Shown piece by piece: positions 1-8,501 of a DNA stretch of 64,000 nucleotides. The number at the start of each line of letters is the position of its first letter. The stretch's first letter is position 1. Both the position numbers and the translations under genes were made by a program. The stretch comes from an uncultured Bacteroidaceae bacterium (GTDB taxonomy: Bacteria > Bacteroidota > Bacteroidia > Bacteroidales > Bacteroidaceae): the NCBI GenBank assembly GCA_905235525.1, contig CAJOLW010000014.1, forward strand, positions 1 through 64,000. Direction: 5' to 3'. Under the pieces are notes generated by a model. That model did no database searches. It was not told the origin of the DNA and saw only the letters and a list, made by a program, of their open reading frames with translations.

Positions 1-95
1 TCGTGATGACGCATGCCTACTCCAACGCCGTGATGGACAAGATTCAGGAAGCGGTGAAGAACGGGCTTGTAGGCAACGAGGATGACGATTGGTGA
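1..95 (+). CDS. C-terminal end of an unknown protein (partial)
   Basis: The third forward frame is open from the window edge and ends at the TGA at 93-95, giving about 30 residues that finish in an acidic tail (GNEDDDW). It probably belongs to a gene starting outside the window. The fragment is too short to place in a family. The convergent gene that follows is on the other strand and ends at 203, so 96-202 is a short spacer. Confidence 0.5.
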   Translation, partial: VMTHAYSNAVMDKIQEAVKNGLVGNEDDDW

Positions 96-202
96 AAAAT
101 ATCCATCTGTTTCCCCCCTTCCACCTTCTGCCTATGGAAAACTATCGAAAAGACTCTTCAAGACCCATGAAAAAAGACTTTACAGGGCATTGCTAAAAGG
201 TT

Positions 203-1822
203 TTATCTTTTCTTGTTCTTCTTGTCTTTCTTACTCTTCTTGTCTGACGCTTTGGATACGCCTTTCAAATCGCGGTTAATCAACTGTGGCACCTGGATGC
301 GCTTAGGCAGTTCTATCGCGGGCTTTTCTTCCTGCACGGCACGGCTCTCGTTGCCCAGACGGTCGATGGCAGTGACGGCATAGTGGCGCACCTTTTGTGC
401 GCGGGCATTGAGTTGCCAATGGGTGTCTCGTACTTTGGCAGCAAGGAGATTTTCAGCCTTGGTCACATCGACGGGGTAGGTGTTGGAGCCATATACATTA
501 TATAAAATATAGGTGGAAAGGGTGGTTTGGGGTATGAAGGATGGCTGCCAATGGAGTGTGCCGCTTTCATATTTTATATATGTGGGGGCAGAGGGAGCCA
601 GTGTGTCGCCCATCCAAGTCATGCGGGCTGTGAGGGCGGGATAGGGGAAGAATTCTTCGCAGGTGGTGTCGTAGATGCCCTTGGTGTTGTTAGTGAGGAA
701 CTCACCACGATAGAAAGCGATGCCGCCGATGCCGGAGTTACGGGCTGTATGCATCTCGGCACGTACCTCGTTGAGTGTCCATCTACCTTCGCGAGGGTCG
801 AGGAAGTAGATGCCGAGTCCTGGGCAGATGGGGTGTCCATTTGCCATTTCAGCCCATTGGAAGAGGAAGGGGTAGTAGTTGTTGCCTGTGAAGTACATCA
901 TGGGGAAGAGAAGATCCTGCCAGTCCTCTTTTAGCCACAAGATGGGGTCTTGCCACACCGCATTGTAACCGTTCCATCCGCCTGCACTGTAGCGGCTTGT
1001 ATCTCTGTATTTCCCGATGGGTGAACTACTCAGTTTCACCCATGGTTTGATAGGCTTGACCACATCGTGAACACGGCGAACAATACGGGTGATATTCTCC
1101 CGTTTCCAGTCTGCCTTGCTCTGAGATGAAGCACGTGGGTAGAGGTTTTCGTCGGAAAAATTATAGATGGATTCAGGATAGCGGATATAGTCGAGCGAGA
1201 TGCCATCCACATCGTAGTTCTCCACGATTTCCTTGCAGATACTGGCTATGTAGTCAGCCGTTTCGGGTTTGCCGGGAATCATGAACATCTCACCTCCCTT
1301 GGCTGTCTTCACCAGTTCTGGACGCTTTCTTGTGAGGGAGGCTGCACCGTATTTGGCTTGCCTGTCCTTAGTGCCGATGGGAATGCACACCACCCATGCA
1401 TGCAGTTCCATGCCGCGCTTGTGACACTCGTCGATGCAGAATGCCAAAGGGTCATAACCAGGATCCTTCCCCGCCACTCCTGTGAGGCTCAGTTCCCAAG
1501 GCTCAATCTTGGAAGGGTAGAGGAGGGCAGCACGCACACGGGTCTGGAAGATGACCGTGTTGATGTTGGCGCGCTGATATTGGTCGAGAATGCGGGTGAG
1601 TTCCTGCTTTTGTCGCTCACGGCTGGAGGCATCGGTGGCTTGAATGCGAGGCCAGTCGAGTCCTCCGATGGTGGTGAGCCAGACAGCGCGGGTTTCGCGT
1701 AGCGGATGCTCTTTTTCGTAGAGATATTCGGCACGGGTGTTGTCTGCTGTTTGTGCAAAAAGTGTTGTCATCACAAAGTGCAAAAACATCCATAAAAGAA
1801 ATGCTTTATGTTGATTAGTCAT
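203..1822 (-). CDS. Secreted YngK/GHL10-like glycosyl-hydrolase-family protein with C-terminal FN3-like domain
   Basis: The 539-residue product has an N-terminal signal peptide ending near LFAQ, so it is exported. The body matches the GHL10/DUF187 (YngK) family: it opens with ETRAVWLTTIGGLDWP, followed by FQTRVRAALLYPS, the helper motif YDPLAFCIDECHKRGMELHAW, and DGISLDYIRYP. A fibronectin III-like stretch follows (about 430-510, ending YAVTAIDRLGNES). The last 16 residues are almost all Lys/Ser/Asp. Family members are assigned as putative glycosidases acting on cell-wall or other glycans; the substrate is not known here. ATG at 1822 is preferred over the one at 1831 because the promoter -7 box at 1843-1850 leaves almost no leader for the latter. 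Confidence 0.85.
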   Translation of the reverse strand: MTNQHKAFLLWMFLHFVMTTLFAQTADNTRAEYLYEKEHPLRETRAVWLTTIGGLDWPRIQATDASSRERQKQELTRILDQYQRANINTVIFQTRVRAALLYPSKIEPWELSLTGVAGKDPGYDPLAFCIDECHKRGMELHAWVVCIPIGTKDRQAKYGAASLTRKRPELVKTAKGGEMFMIPGKPETADYIASICKEIVENYDVDGISLDYIRYPESIYNFSDENLYPRASSQSKADWKRENITRIVRRVHDVVKPIKPWVKLSSSPIGKYRDTSRYSAGGWNGYNAVWQDPILWLKEDWQDLLFPMMYFTGNNYYPFLFQWAEMANGHPICPGLGIYFLDPREGRWTLNEVRAEMHTARNSGIGGIAFYRGEFLTNNTKGIYDTTCEEFFPYPALTARMTWMGDTLAPSAPTYIKYESGTLHWQPSFIPQTTLSTYILYNVYGSNTYPVDVTKAENLLAAKVRDTHWQLNARAQKVRHYAVTAIDRLGNESRAVQEEKPAIELPKRIQVPQLINRDLKGVSKASDKKSKKDKKNKKR

Positions 1823-1842
1823 TATTAACATTAAATTTTTTG

Positions 1843-1850
1843 CAAAGGTA
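1843..1850 (-). promoter_or_regulatory. -7 box (TACCTTTG) for the YngK-like gene
   Basis: Read on the minus strand this is TACCTTTG, matching the Bacteroidota -7 consensus TAnnTTTG, about 20 nt before the chosen start codon. Confidence 0.6.
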
Positions 1851-1885
1851 AGGATTATTGGTCTATTTGCAATAATTTAAAAAAA

Positions 1886-3370
1886 ATGGTTACTTTTATT
1901 GCTTCTTTATTGCTCCTCGTTTTGGGCTACGTTCTTTATGGAGCATTTGTCGATAGAGTGTTTGGTTCAGACGCTCAGCGGCCGACTCCTTGTTACGCTT
2001 TGCAGGATGGTGTTGACTATATGCCGATGCCGACCTGGAAGGTTTTCCTTATTCAGTTTCTCAACATTGCAGGCACGGGACCCATCTTCGGAGCCATTCA
2101 GGGCATCCTGTTCGGTCCGAGTGCCTACCTTTGGATTGTGCTGGGTTGCATCTTTGGCGGTGCGGTGCACGACTATATGTCGGGCATGATCAGCCTGCGG
2201 AAGAATGGTGCCAGTTTGCCTGAGATTGTGGGCGACGAACTGGGCTCGGTGGCGCGTCTCTCCCTGCGCATCCTTTCGTTGGTGCTGATGATTCTGGTGG
2301 GAGCCGTGTTTGCCACCACTCCAGCCGACATCCTCGATGGTTTGGTGGCCGACCAAGGGTTCTTGTGGTCGAAATACTTCTGGGTGGTCATCATCATCGC
2401 TTACTACATTCTCGCCACGTTGCTGCCTGTCGATAAGTTGATCGGTCGCATTTACCCAATCTTTGGCTTGGCATTGCTTATCATGGCAGTGGGACTTTGC
2501 TATGGCATCTTCGCCTACGGAGGTTCGATACCTGAAATCACGGAGGCATTCTCCAATCACCATCCTGCTTCCACGATGCCCATCTTCCCGGGTCTTTGTA
2601 TCACCATCGCCTGTGGGGCGGTGAGCGGATTCCATGCCACCCAAAGCCCCATGATGGCTCGTTGTCTGAAGAATGAGAAGTATGGACGTCCCATCTTCTA
2701 TGGAGCCATGATCACAGAAGGTGTTGTAGCTTTGATATGGGCAGCGGCATCCATCAAGTTTGCCGACAGCCTTGATGTGGCAGGCGATACGCCCTACGAG
2801 AAGTTGCTGGCGGCAATGGTGAACCCCGAGACAGGCAAACCCTCTCCTGCGGTGCTGGTCAATGCCATCTGCCACAATTGGCTTGGCAGTGTGGGTGCTG
2901 TGCTGGCGGTGCTGGGTGTGGTGGCTGCCCCCATCACAAGTGGCGACACAGCCTTCCGCAGTGCCCGACTCATTGCGGCAGACTTCATGCACTATAAGCA
3001 GAACAAGATTTACAAGCGCATAATCCTCTCACTGCCTATTTTTGCGGTGAGCGTTGTACTCATGTTCATCAACTTCGACATCCTGTGGCGTTACTTTGCG
3101 TGGTTCAATCAGACGCTGGCAGCCCTCACCCTATGGGCCATTACGGTGTGGCTCACCAAACGTAGTACATCCGAGCACACTAAAAAATATGCCTTTCTTA
3201 TATCCTTGGTGCCAGCCTTGTGGATGACCATCGTATGCTCCACCTATATACTCATTGCCCCAGAAGGCTTCCGACTCAATCACATTGTCGCTTATGTGCT
3301 GGGTGGGCTTGTTACATTGGGCATACTTGTGTGGTACATCCTGTGGGCTAAAAAGCAATATGCACGATGA
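1886..3370 (+). CDS. cstA: Carbon starvation protein CstA-family transporter
   Basis: The 494-residue protein is strongly hydrophobic with many membrane spans. It carries the CstA hallmark stretches (FLNIAGTGPIFGAIQGILFG, CIFGGAVHDYMSGM, GFHATQSPMMARC, APITSGDTAFRSARL). CstA proteins import peptides or pyruvate across the inner membrane during nutrient limitation; which applies here cannot be read from the sequence. It is shorter than the 700-residue enterobacterial form, as is usual for the short subfamily. The gene is divergent from the YngK-like gene, and its stop overlaps the next start by four bases (ATGA), which suggests translational coupling. Confidence 0.93.
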   Translation: MVTFIASLLLLVLGYVLYGAFVDRVFGSDAQRPTPCYALQDGVDYMPMPTWKVFLIQFLNIAGTGPIFGAIQGILFGPSAYLWIVLGCIFGGAVHDYMSGMISLRKNGASLPEIVGDELGSVARLSLRILSLVLMILVGAVFATTPADILDGLVADQGFLWSKYFWVVIIIAYYILATLLPVDKLIGRIYPIFGLALLIMAVGLCYGIFAYGGSIPEITEAFSNHHPASTMPIFPGLCITIACGAVSGFHATQSPMMARCLKNEKYGRPIFYGAMITEGVVALIWAAASIKFADSLDVAGDTPYEKLLAAMVNPETGKPSPAVLVNAICHNWLGSVGAVLAVLGVVAAPITSGDTAFRSARLIAADFMHYKQNKIYKRIILSLPIFAVSVVLMFINFDILWRYFAWFNQTLAALTLWAITVWLTKRSTSEHTKKYAFLISLVPALWMTIVCSTYILIAPEGFRLNHIVAYVLGGLVTLGILVWYILWAKKQYAR

Positions 3371-3549
3371 AACGGTACGTGTGGCAACCCATTGCCTTCT
3401 TCGCTGTCGGTGTCGGCTTCTATCTCTACAATGGCATTACGTGGAACACTTGGCTCACCTATCTGCCCCACATTCTTGGTTATGCAGCCATTTGTGGAGC
3501 CTTGGCATGGGCACTCTATAAGAAAGAACAATATCAATCCAACTCATAA
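3367..3549 (+). CDS. Small two-helix membrane protein coupled to cstA
   Basis: Sixty residues with two predicted membrane helices (about 7-21 and 32-50) and a charged C-terminal tail. The start ATG overlaps the cstA stop in an ATGA junction, so it is almost certainly co-translated with the transporter. I do not recognise a named family. Its size, topology and coupling suggest an accessory subunit or regulator of the CstA transporter, comparable in position to YbdD-type partners of enterobacterial CstA, but the sequence is not obviously YbdD. Confidence 0.75.
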   Translation: MKRYVWQPIAFFAVGVGFYLYNGITWNTWLTYLPHILGYAAICGALAWALYKKEQYQSNS

Positions 3550-3574
3550 TTCACAATTGATAAATCATAATGGT

Positions 3575-4105
3575 ATGAAGAAAATCGTTTTAACATTCAT
3601 CTTTACCCTCGTTGGCATGAGCAGTGCTTTCGCACAGTTTGAAAAGGGTAAGTGGTATCTTGGGGCTACGACCAATGCTGCAGGACTTTCTTACAATAAA
3701 AACGAAAAGGTGGGTCTCAACTTTGGCATCAATGGAGGCTACATGTTCGAGGAGGCATGGATGCTCATTGCCGATATCGGTTTCGACTACCGTCACAAGG
3801 ATCTCCAGTCACTCTACGCAGGAATGAAGTGCCGCTACCTCATTGAACAGAATGGACTCTTCTTACAAGGTGGAGCTAAATATGTGCATGGTGCCCCCAA
3901 CTACAACGACTTGATGGTCACACCAGAACTTGGCTACTGCTTCTTCCTTAACCACCATCTCACCATAGAGCCATCGCTCTACTGTGACATCTCCACTAAC
4001 AACTTTTCAGAATACACCAAAGCAGGTGTGAAGATAGGTCTCGCTTGGTATTTCGAAAACAACAAAAAGCCATCTGACTATGTTAAGCGTAGAAGAACTA
4101 AATGA
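3575..4105 (+). CDS. Outer-membrane beta-barrel-like protein
   Basis: The 176-residue product begins MKKIVLTFIFTLVGMSSAFAQ, a clear Sec signal peptide, followed by alternating aromatic/polar strands (KWYLGATTNAAGLSYN, LNFGINGGYM, GLAWYFENN) typical of a small outer-membrane barrel. The frame stays open upstream to 3392 inside the previous gene, but the signal peptide fixes the start at 3575. The 3' end overlaps nadC by 26 nt. The function is unknown; barrels of this size are usually adhesion, stability or porin-like proteins. Confidence 0.75.
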   Translation: MKKIVLTFIFTLVGMSSAFAQFEKGKWYLGATTNAAGLSYNKNEKVGLNFGINGGYMFEEAWMLIADIGFDYRHKDLQSLYAGMKCRYLIEQNGLFLQGGAKYVHGAPNYNDLMVTPELGYCFFLNHHLTIEPSLYCDISTNNFSEYTKAGVKIGLAWYFENNKKPSDYVKRRRTK

Positions 4106-4955
4106 TAAACTCATCGACCTCGCCTTTGCTGAAGACATAGGCGATGGCGACCATACCACCCTCTGTTGTATCCCTGCCGATGCCTACGGCGAAAGCAAAC
4201 TCCTCATCAAGGAGGAGGGCATCTTTGCTGGCGTGGAGATAGCCAAAGAGGTGTTTCGCCGCTTCGACCCCACGATGGAGGTGGAAGTGTATATTCAGGA
4301 TGGTGCTCATGTCAAGCCCGGCGACATCGTCATGTCCGTGAAGGGCAAGGAGCAGAGTCTTCTCCAGACCGAACGCCTCATGCTCAACATCCTCCAGCGC
4401 ATGAGCGGTATTGCCACCATGACTCACAAGTATCAGCAGGCCCTCATCGATGCGGGCACCAAGACCCGTGTGCTCGACACCCGCAAGACCACGCCCGGTA
4501 TGCGTATGTTGGAGAAGGAGGCTGTCAAGATTGGTGGCGGCATGAATCACCGCATCGGACTCTTCGACATGATTCTGCTGAAGGACAACCATATCGACTT
4601 CTGCGGCGGAGTCCACAACGCCATTTCTCGTGCCAAGCAATACTGCAAGGATCATGAGAAAGACCTCAAGATTGAGTGTGAGGTGCGCAACTTCAAGGAA
4701 CTCGATGAGGCTCTTGCCGAGGGTTGCGACCGCATCATGTTCGACAACTTCACCCCCGAAGACACAGAAAAGGCAGTCAAAATCGTGGCAGGACGTGCTG
4801 AGACCGAATCCTCTGGCGGCATCACCTTCGACACCATGATTCCCTATGCCAAGGCTGGGGTCGATTTCATCTCCTTCGGTGCCCTGACCCACTCGGTCAA
4901 AGGCCTCGACATGAGTTTCAAGGCTGCAGGCAGTGATAAACTTGTCATTAAGTGA
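4080..4955 (+). CDS. nadC: Nicotinate-nucleotide pyrophosphorylase (carboxylating)
   Basis: Quinolinate phosphoribosyltransferase converts quinolinate and PRPP to nicotinate mononucleotide in de novo NAD synthesis in the cytoplasm. The 291-residue length is normal. Diagnostic stretches are FAEDIGDGDHTT near the N-terminus, the RKTTPGMR substrate loop, GGGMNHRIGL, LLKDNH and DRIMFDNF, with SSGGITFDT near the end. The start overlaps the upstream barrel gene by 26 nt. No other nad gene is adjacent. A bidirectional terminator follows at 4987-5025. Confidence 0.96.
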   Translation: MLSVEELNDKLIDLAFAEDIGDGDHTTLCCIPADAYGESKLLIKEEGIFAGVEIAKEVFRRFDPTMEVEVYIQDGAHVKPGDIVMSVKGKEQSLLQTERLMLNILQRMSGIATMTHKYQQALIDAGTKTRVLDTRKTTPGMRMLEKEAVKIGGGMNHRIGLFDMILLKDNHIDFCGGVHNAISRAKQYCKDHEKDLKIECEVRNFKELDEALAEGCDRIMFDNFTPEDTEKAVKIVAGRAETESSGGITFDTMIPYAKAGVDFISFGALTHSVKGLDMSFKAAGSDKLVIK

Positions 4956-4986
4956 AACAATAACGAAAACGAAAACTAAAACTAAA

Positions 4987-5025
4987 ACGCCATGCGGACA
5001 GTTTAACGTACATCCCGCATGGCGT
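4987..5025. terminator. Bidirectional intrinsic terminator between nadC and HU-like gene
   Basis: An 11-bp perfect stem, ACGCCATGCGG (4987-4997) with CCGCATGGCGT (5015-5025), is followed by a T run on the plus strand and by TTTAGTTTTAG on the minus strand. It can end both convergent transcripts. Confidence 0.8.
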
Positions 5026-5046
5026 TTTTGTTTTTGTTAATAGTTT

Positions 5047-5445
5047 CTACTCATTCACCGTTTCCATATCCTCAAAGTCCATCCTCTTCAGCGTCTCCTG
5101 AAACTCCTTGTGAGGATAGAAACGCAATTTCACTGTATGTACACTATGGCTTCCCAACTCGTCGGGGTTCTCGGCACTCGACGCATTGAACACAGGACGA
5201 AGTGTGCCAATGCCACCGATCTGCACACTGTGCCCCAAGGTCAGATAGTGGCGCAGACGGTCAGACATGGCGCAGGCGATGCCTTTCACCTGTGCTTGAG
5301 CCACTCCTTGCGACCGCATGCACTCTTTCACGAATTCTTCAAACGAGACAGGTTTCGGACATACCTGTTGCATCAGCCATGCCTCATGCGTCGTGTGGTC
5401 AGGGTTGATAATCTTTCTCTTCACTTTACGGTAAGCGATACTCAT
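5047..5445 (-). CDS. HU-family DNA-binding protein (Bacteroidota HU-HIG-like type)
   Basis: A 132-residue basic protein with the layout of the Bacteroidota HU-like family: an N-terminal strand segment (YRKVKRKII), a helical segment with SFEEFVKECMRSQGV, then the HU-type turn QIGGIGTLRPVF and a C-terminal strand with LRFYPHKEF. It lacks the long DNA-wrapping arm of classical HU. It probably binds DNA as a dimer in the nucleoid. A -7 box lies at 5525-5532. Two more HU-fold proteins occur at 55948 and 56230. Confidence 0.8.
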   Translation of the reverse strand: MSIAYRKVKRKIINPDHTTHEAWLMQQVCPKPVSFEEFVKECMRSQGVAQAQVKGIACAMSDRLRHYLTLGHSVQIGGIGTLRPVFNASSAENPDELGSHSVHTVKLRFYPHKEFQETLKRMDFEDMETVNE

Positions 5446-5524
5446 GGTAATAAATGTTTTTTTAAGGGTTGATAATAAGGGTTAACGAAAACTTTCAACT
5501 GTGTTTTTCTTCCGTTTTCCGCTG

Positions 5525-5532
5525 CAAAGATA
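5525..5532 (-). promoter_or_regulatory. -7 box (TATCTTTG) for the HU-like gene
   Basis: TATCTTTG on the minus strand, 80 nt upstream of the start; it implies a leader of roughly 70 nt. Confidence 0.55.
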
Positions 5533-5601
5533 CAACATTTTTTCGTATAAGTCAATACCTTTTCGCAAGTGGTTCATACAGAGCGTTTTGCGAATCGCTC
5601 C

Positions 5602-5934
5602 TTAAATAGTGGATTCCTCTGCCACCATGTTTGTGTCCTCTTCTTCCGTCACTTTGGTTAAATAATCGATTTCGTAGTAGATGGAATCTTCAGTATCTGT
5701 ACGTTCACACAAACCAGCACGGGCAAACATACCCTCGAAACTGAGGTCTTCGTCAATGAGGGACCAATGGATGCCTGTGTGGGAGAGATAGAAGTTCTGG
5801 CGTTGCTCAGGTGTAGCATTGGCAAGGCGTGGCCACATGGAGAAAGGGTAACTTGCTTGCAAGCCATCCTTCGTGAGTGCATACACGTTTGTGTCATCTA
5901 CCCATACTCTTTGTATTCTATGCTTTCTCTCCAT
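5602..5934 (-). CDS. DUF2442 domain protein
   Basis: The product of 110 residues starts MERKHRIQRVWVDDTNVYAL and continues with a stretch (ASYPFSMWPRLANATPEQ) that matches DUF2442, a small alpha/beta domain of unknown function. The frame is open to 5973, but the ATG at 5934 fits the family start. The tail after about residue 80 is acidic. It overlaps the upstream DUF4160 gene by 17 nt, so the pair forms one operon. DUF2442 and DUF4160 are repeatedly found as neighbours, and a toxin-antitoxin-like role has been inferred from that pairing; nothing here proves it. Confidence 0.75.
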   Translation of the reverse strand: MERKHRIQRVWVDDTNVYALTKDGLQASYPFSMWPRLANATPEQRQNFYLSHTGIHWSLIDEDLSFEGMFARAGLCERTDTEDSIYYEIDYLTKVTEEEDTNMVAEESTI

Positions 5935-6178
5935 ACTTGTTTTCCTTGTCAAAAAAAGACTTCCACCGGTCAACTATCACTTCCACGTTTTCTTCAATCA
6001 CTCCTTCGATAATAGATATTTCATGTTTCTTAAACCCATGATTGAATACTTGGACAACCTCTGGCGACACGTTGTATTTGGCTTCTTTGTTGTCTTTTAT
6101 CACATGAACATGAATTGGCTCATGGTCATCGGAATAGAATTTGAAGATGTAACCGAAAAGGATGAAGATTGTTGGCAT
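5918..6178 (-). CDS. DUF4160 domain protein
   Basis: An 86-residue protein beginning MPTIFILFGYIFKFYSDDHE with the conserved motif HEPIHVHV and the block AKYNVSPEVVQVFNHGFK. This is the DUF4160 signature, a short conserved domain of unknown function. The frame extends to 6235, but the MPTI start is the family start and lies just below the -7 box at 6205-6212. Its 3' end overlaps the DUF2442 gene, indicating co-translation. Confidence 0.8.
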   Translation of the reverse strand: MPTIFILFGYIFKFYSDDHEPIHVHVIKDNKEAKYNVSPEVVQVFNHGFKKHEISIIEGVIEENVEVIVDRWKSFFDKENKYGEKA

Positions 6179-6204
6179 ATATAGTCTGAAATTGTAATGC
6201 GACA

Positions 6205-6212
6205 CAAAAGTA
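6205..6212 (-). promoter_or_regulatory. -7 box (TACTTTTG) for the DUF4160-DUF2442 operon
   Basis: TACTTTTG on the minus strand, 27 nt before the DUF4160 start codon, matches TAnnTTTG. Confidence 0.55.
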
Positions 6213-6305
6213 CGGATTCTTTTTGAAAGAACCAAATCTTTCTTCGTGTTTTATTCGTTCTTCTATGTTCTCCTTCTTTGCTCCACTATTTTCCCCGTCC
6301 ACGAA

Positions 6306-6377
6306 ATCGTACCCCTCGACTACACCACATCGTACCCCTCGGGTACGGCATGGCGTAGTCGAGGGGTACGATGTGGT
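6306..6377. repeat. GTACCCCTCG palindromic repeat, copy A
   Basis: The outer arms are 18 bp and perfect: 6306-6323 pairs with 6355-6372. An inner hairpin CGTACCC-CTC-GGGTACG occupies 6331-6347. An alternative perfect 17-bp pairing joins 6324-6340 to 6361-6377, so two stems compete for the same right arm. The same core occurs at 24220-24294. The element lies 20 nt beyond the stop of the thioredoxin lipoprotein gene, where it could act as a 3' structure. Confidence 0.85.
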
Positions 6378-6396
6378 TCCTCATGTAGTGAAGTTA

Positions 6397-8448
6397 TTAT
6401 TTCATTCTCTCCAACAATCCAGCCAGTACGTCAAGGTCTATCGGGTCGGCATTCACGTCGAGCAGTGTGCCGTCGCGGTCGATGAGTTTGTAGGTGGGGT
6501 AACCATTCACGCCGATATAGTTTTCTACGGCACTCTGCTGCTCGTCGGGCAGGTTGTAGTGAACCACGTTTTTGCCCTCCACCTTGTACTCCCTGATGAC
6601 GTTTTCCCACGACTCGTCGCTGCTGCGGTTGCAGAGGTAGAGATAGACGATGTCGAAGTCCTTCAGCCGCTCGTATTCTTCTTGAGAGTGGGAGAGGCGC
6701 ATCTTGCAAGGAGCGCACCATGTGCCCCAGACATCGACGAGGATGATTTTGCCCTTGTACGGCTCAATGATTTTGCGGAGAATCTTCTCGCCGTCGCTCA
6801 TGTCCTTCACGGCATCGTTCGACTTGATGTTGTCCTCGTTCGAGAGTTTGCTTTTGCCTATCTGCTCATACTTGTCGTTGATGGTATGCACGGCGTGGAG
6901 GGCTGCGGGTGTATGGATGTGCTCGTCGGCAAAGGCGAGAATCTCCTTGCTGAGCGGCTTGCAGGTCCAGTCAATGTCTTGGCGGAGGAGTCGGCAGAGC
7001 ATGATGTCTTGCGCCGTCACTGACCATTCGCGCTCGTTCATTTCTTTCACCATCTGCTCCAGTTCGCGTTTCCTGAACTTTTGGCGTGAGTAGTCTTCGT
7101 ATTTGGGGCTTCGGTCCTGTATGGCGACCACGGCTTTCACAAAGTCGTTCTTGCCAAATTCATCGTCAATCAACTTCTCTTGCACGCTGTCGGGAGCGTT
7201 CTGCCTCTTCTCCCAATAGGCAGGAAATGCCTCGTCGTACTGCCTGATGGCTTCCCTGTCCTTGGCTGACAAGTTGACGATGCCGTCCTTCTCGGCTTGG
7301 TCCATAATCCATTTCATTGAAAAGTCAATCCTGTCCTGAGCCGCATTGTTCAAACGGAAAGCATAATCTCTGAAGAACCACGTAAATTCGTAGGCATCCA
7401 TCGTGTAAGGCTCGGCAAATTGCTTCCAGTATTCCTCTTCCACCGCCTTGCTGTATGCCTCGGGCACCTTGTCGTTGGGCGCAAGATACATGCCCTGTGT
7501 CAAGATGCGGGCATAGTTGGTCAATATCTCGTTGCGATAGAAAATACGATACCGTTCTGAGAGTGTGGGATGCTGGCGGCACACTTCCTCCAGTTCCTGC
7601 ATGCTTTCCTTTGTCTGCATCTTGACACTGTCGAGAATGTCCATGACACTTCCCATCTTCCTTAATGTCTCCATGCCGTATTTGTTGATGGAGATGTCGT
7701 GGGCATTGACCTCGTTCTGCAGTCGGGCATTCTTGCCCATGAAGAGTTTTTTCCTGTTCAGTAGGTCAATCCAAAGGAAATACGTCTCGTTGGGTTCCGC
7801 CACCACTCTCGCTGACCATCCGTTGCCATCAAGATAGAACGATGTTGTGTTCTCTATCGGTATCCGCAGTTCGAAATGGTTGTAGGAATCTATCGGTGCT
7901 ATGAACGATGGCTCTTCGTCTGTCAGGATGTTGGCCATCATCTTGACGGACACCTCGTTGTTCTTCCCCTCTTTCCCCTCAGCCTTGTTCTTCAGCCAGT
8001 TAATGACTGTAGGAAGAGGACGTACCCATCCGATGATGGTCACGCTGTCGCCTTCACGATAGTTATTGTTGGCAATTGTGTCGCAAATGTCCTTCTCGGG
8101 ATAGTCAGGCAGATACCAGCCATTGTCGATGAGGCTGCAATCATGTTGCTTGCCGCCAATGGTGATGCTTCGCTTGCCGTCCTGATTGCTGCCGATGCTG
8201 ATGTCGATGCTGTTCATGCCATAGTTTGCCTGTATGGTGTGTGTCCCATCGCGCTCTTCCGTCTTCGAGATGCCCCACACTTTGCAGTCGTAGATTACTT
8301 TGTCCTCGGTCAGTCCTATCAGCCACTCGCCTGTCTTGTCGTTGCGCCAATAGGTGTCCGTGATGTCGTTGCCGCTGCATGCACTCAACAGAAAGAGCAT
8401 CATGGCAGATAAAAAGCAATGTAGTTTCTTTACAATAGAAAGGTTCAT
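6397..8448 (-). CDS. Lipoprotein with C-terminal TlpA-like thioredoxin domain
   Basis: The 683-residue product begins MNLSIVKKLHCF and has a type II signal peptide with lipobox LSAC, so it is likely anchored in the outer membrane facing the periplasm. The first 500 residues form a large domain seen in Bacteroidota redox lipoproteins (a DUF4369-like strand region, then a helical region). The last 130 residues are a thioredoxin fold with VDVWGTWCAPCK, the CxxC active site, and the cis-Pro segment VNGYPTYKL. It probably reduces or isomerises disulfides, or handles cytochrome or haem-type substrates. The frame stays open to 8769, but that extension is His/Pro low-complexity sequence antisense to the next gene and was discarded. 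Confidence 0.85.
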   Translation of the reverse strand: MNLSIVKKLHCFLSAMMLFLLSACSGNDITDTYWRNDKTGEWLIGLTEDKVIYDCKVWGISKTEERDGTHTIQANYGMNSIDISIGSNQDGKRSITIGGKQHDCSLIDNGWYLPDYPEKDICDTIANNNYREGDSVTIIGWVRPLPTVINWLKNKAEGKEGKNNEVSVKMMANILTDEEPSFIAPIDSYNHFELRIPIENTTSFYLDGNGWSARVVAEPNETYFLWIDLLNRKKLFMGKNARLQNEVNAHDISINKYGMETLRKMGSVMDILDSVKMQTKESMQELEEVCRQHPTLSERYRIFYRNEILTNYARILTQGMYLAPNDKVPEAYSKAVEEEYWKQFAEPYTMDAYEFTWFFRDYAFRLNNAAQDRIDFSMKWIMDQAEKDGIVNLSAKDREAIRQYDEAFPAYWEKRQNAPDSVQEKLIDDEFGKNDFVKAVVAIQDRSPKYEDYSRQKFRKRELEQMVKEMNEREWSVTAQDIMLCRLLRQDIDWTCKPLSKEILAFADEHIHTPAALHAVHTINDKYEQIGKSKLSNEDNIKSNDAVKDMSDGEKILRKIIEPYKGKIILVDVWGTWCAPCKMRLSHSQEEYERLKDFDIVYLYLCNRSSDESWENVIREYKVEGKNVVHYNLPDEQQSAVENYIGVNGYPTYKLIDRDGTLLDVNADPIDLDVLAGLLERMK

Positions 8449-8501
8449 GTTTGTTGGAATTTTGAATAATGTATAGTTTTTGAATGGAAAAGGTAAGTGT
8501 C

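Noticed and set aside
1967-2992. Minus-strand frame of 341 codons antisense to cstA
   Set aside because: Its product is rich in His, Gln, Arg and Asp with no motif, while the plus strand encodes a full CstA; it is a shadow frame.
4098-4892. Minus-strand frame of 264 codons antisense to nadC
   Set aside because: No recognisable domain; the plus strand carries all nadC motifs.
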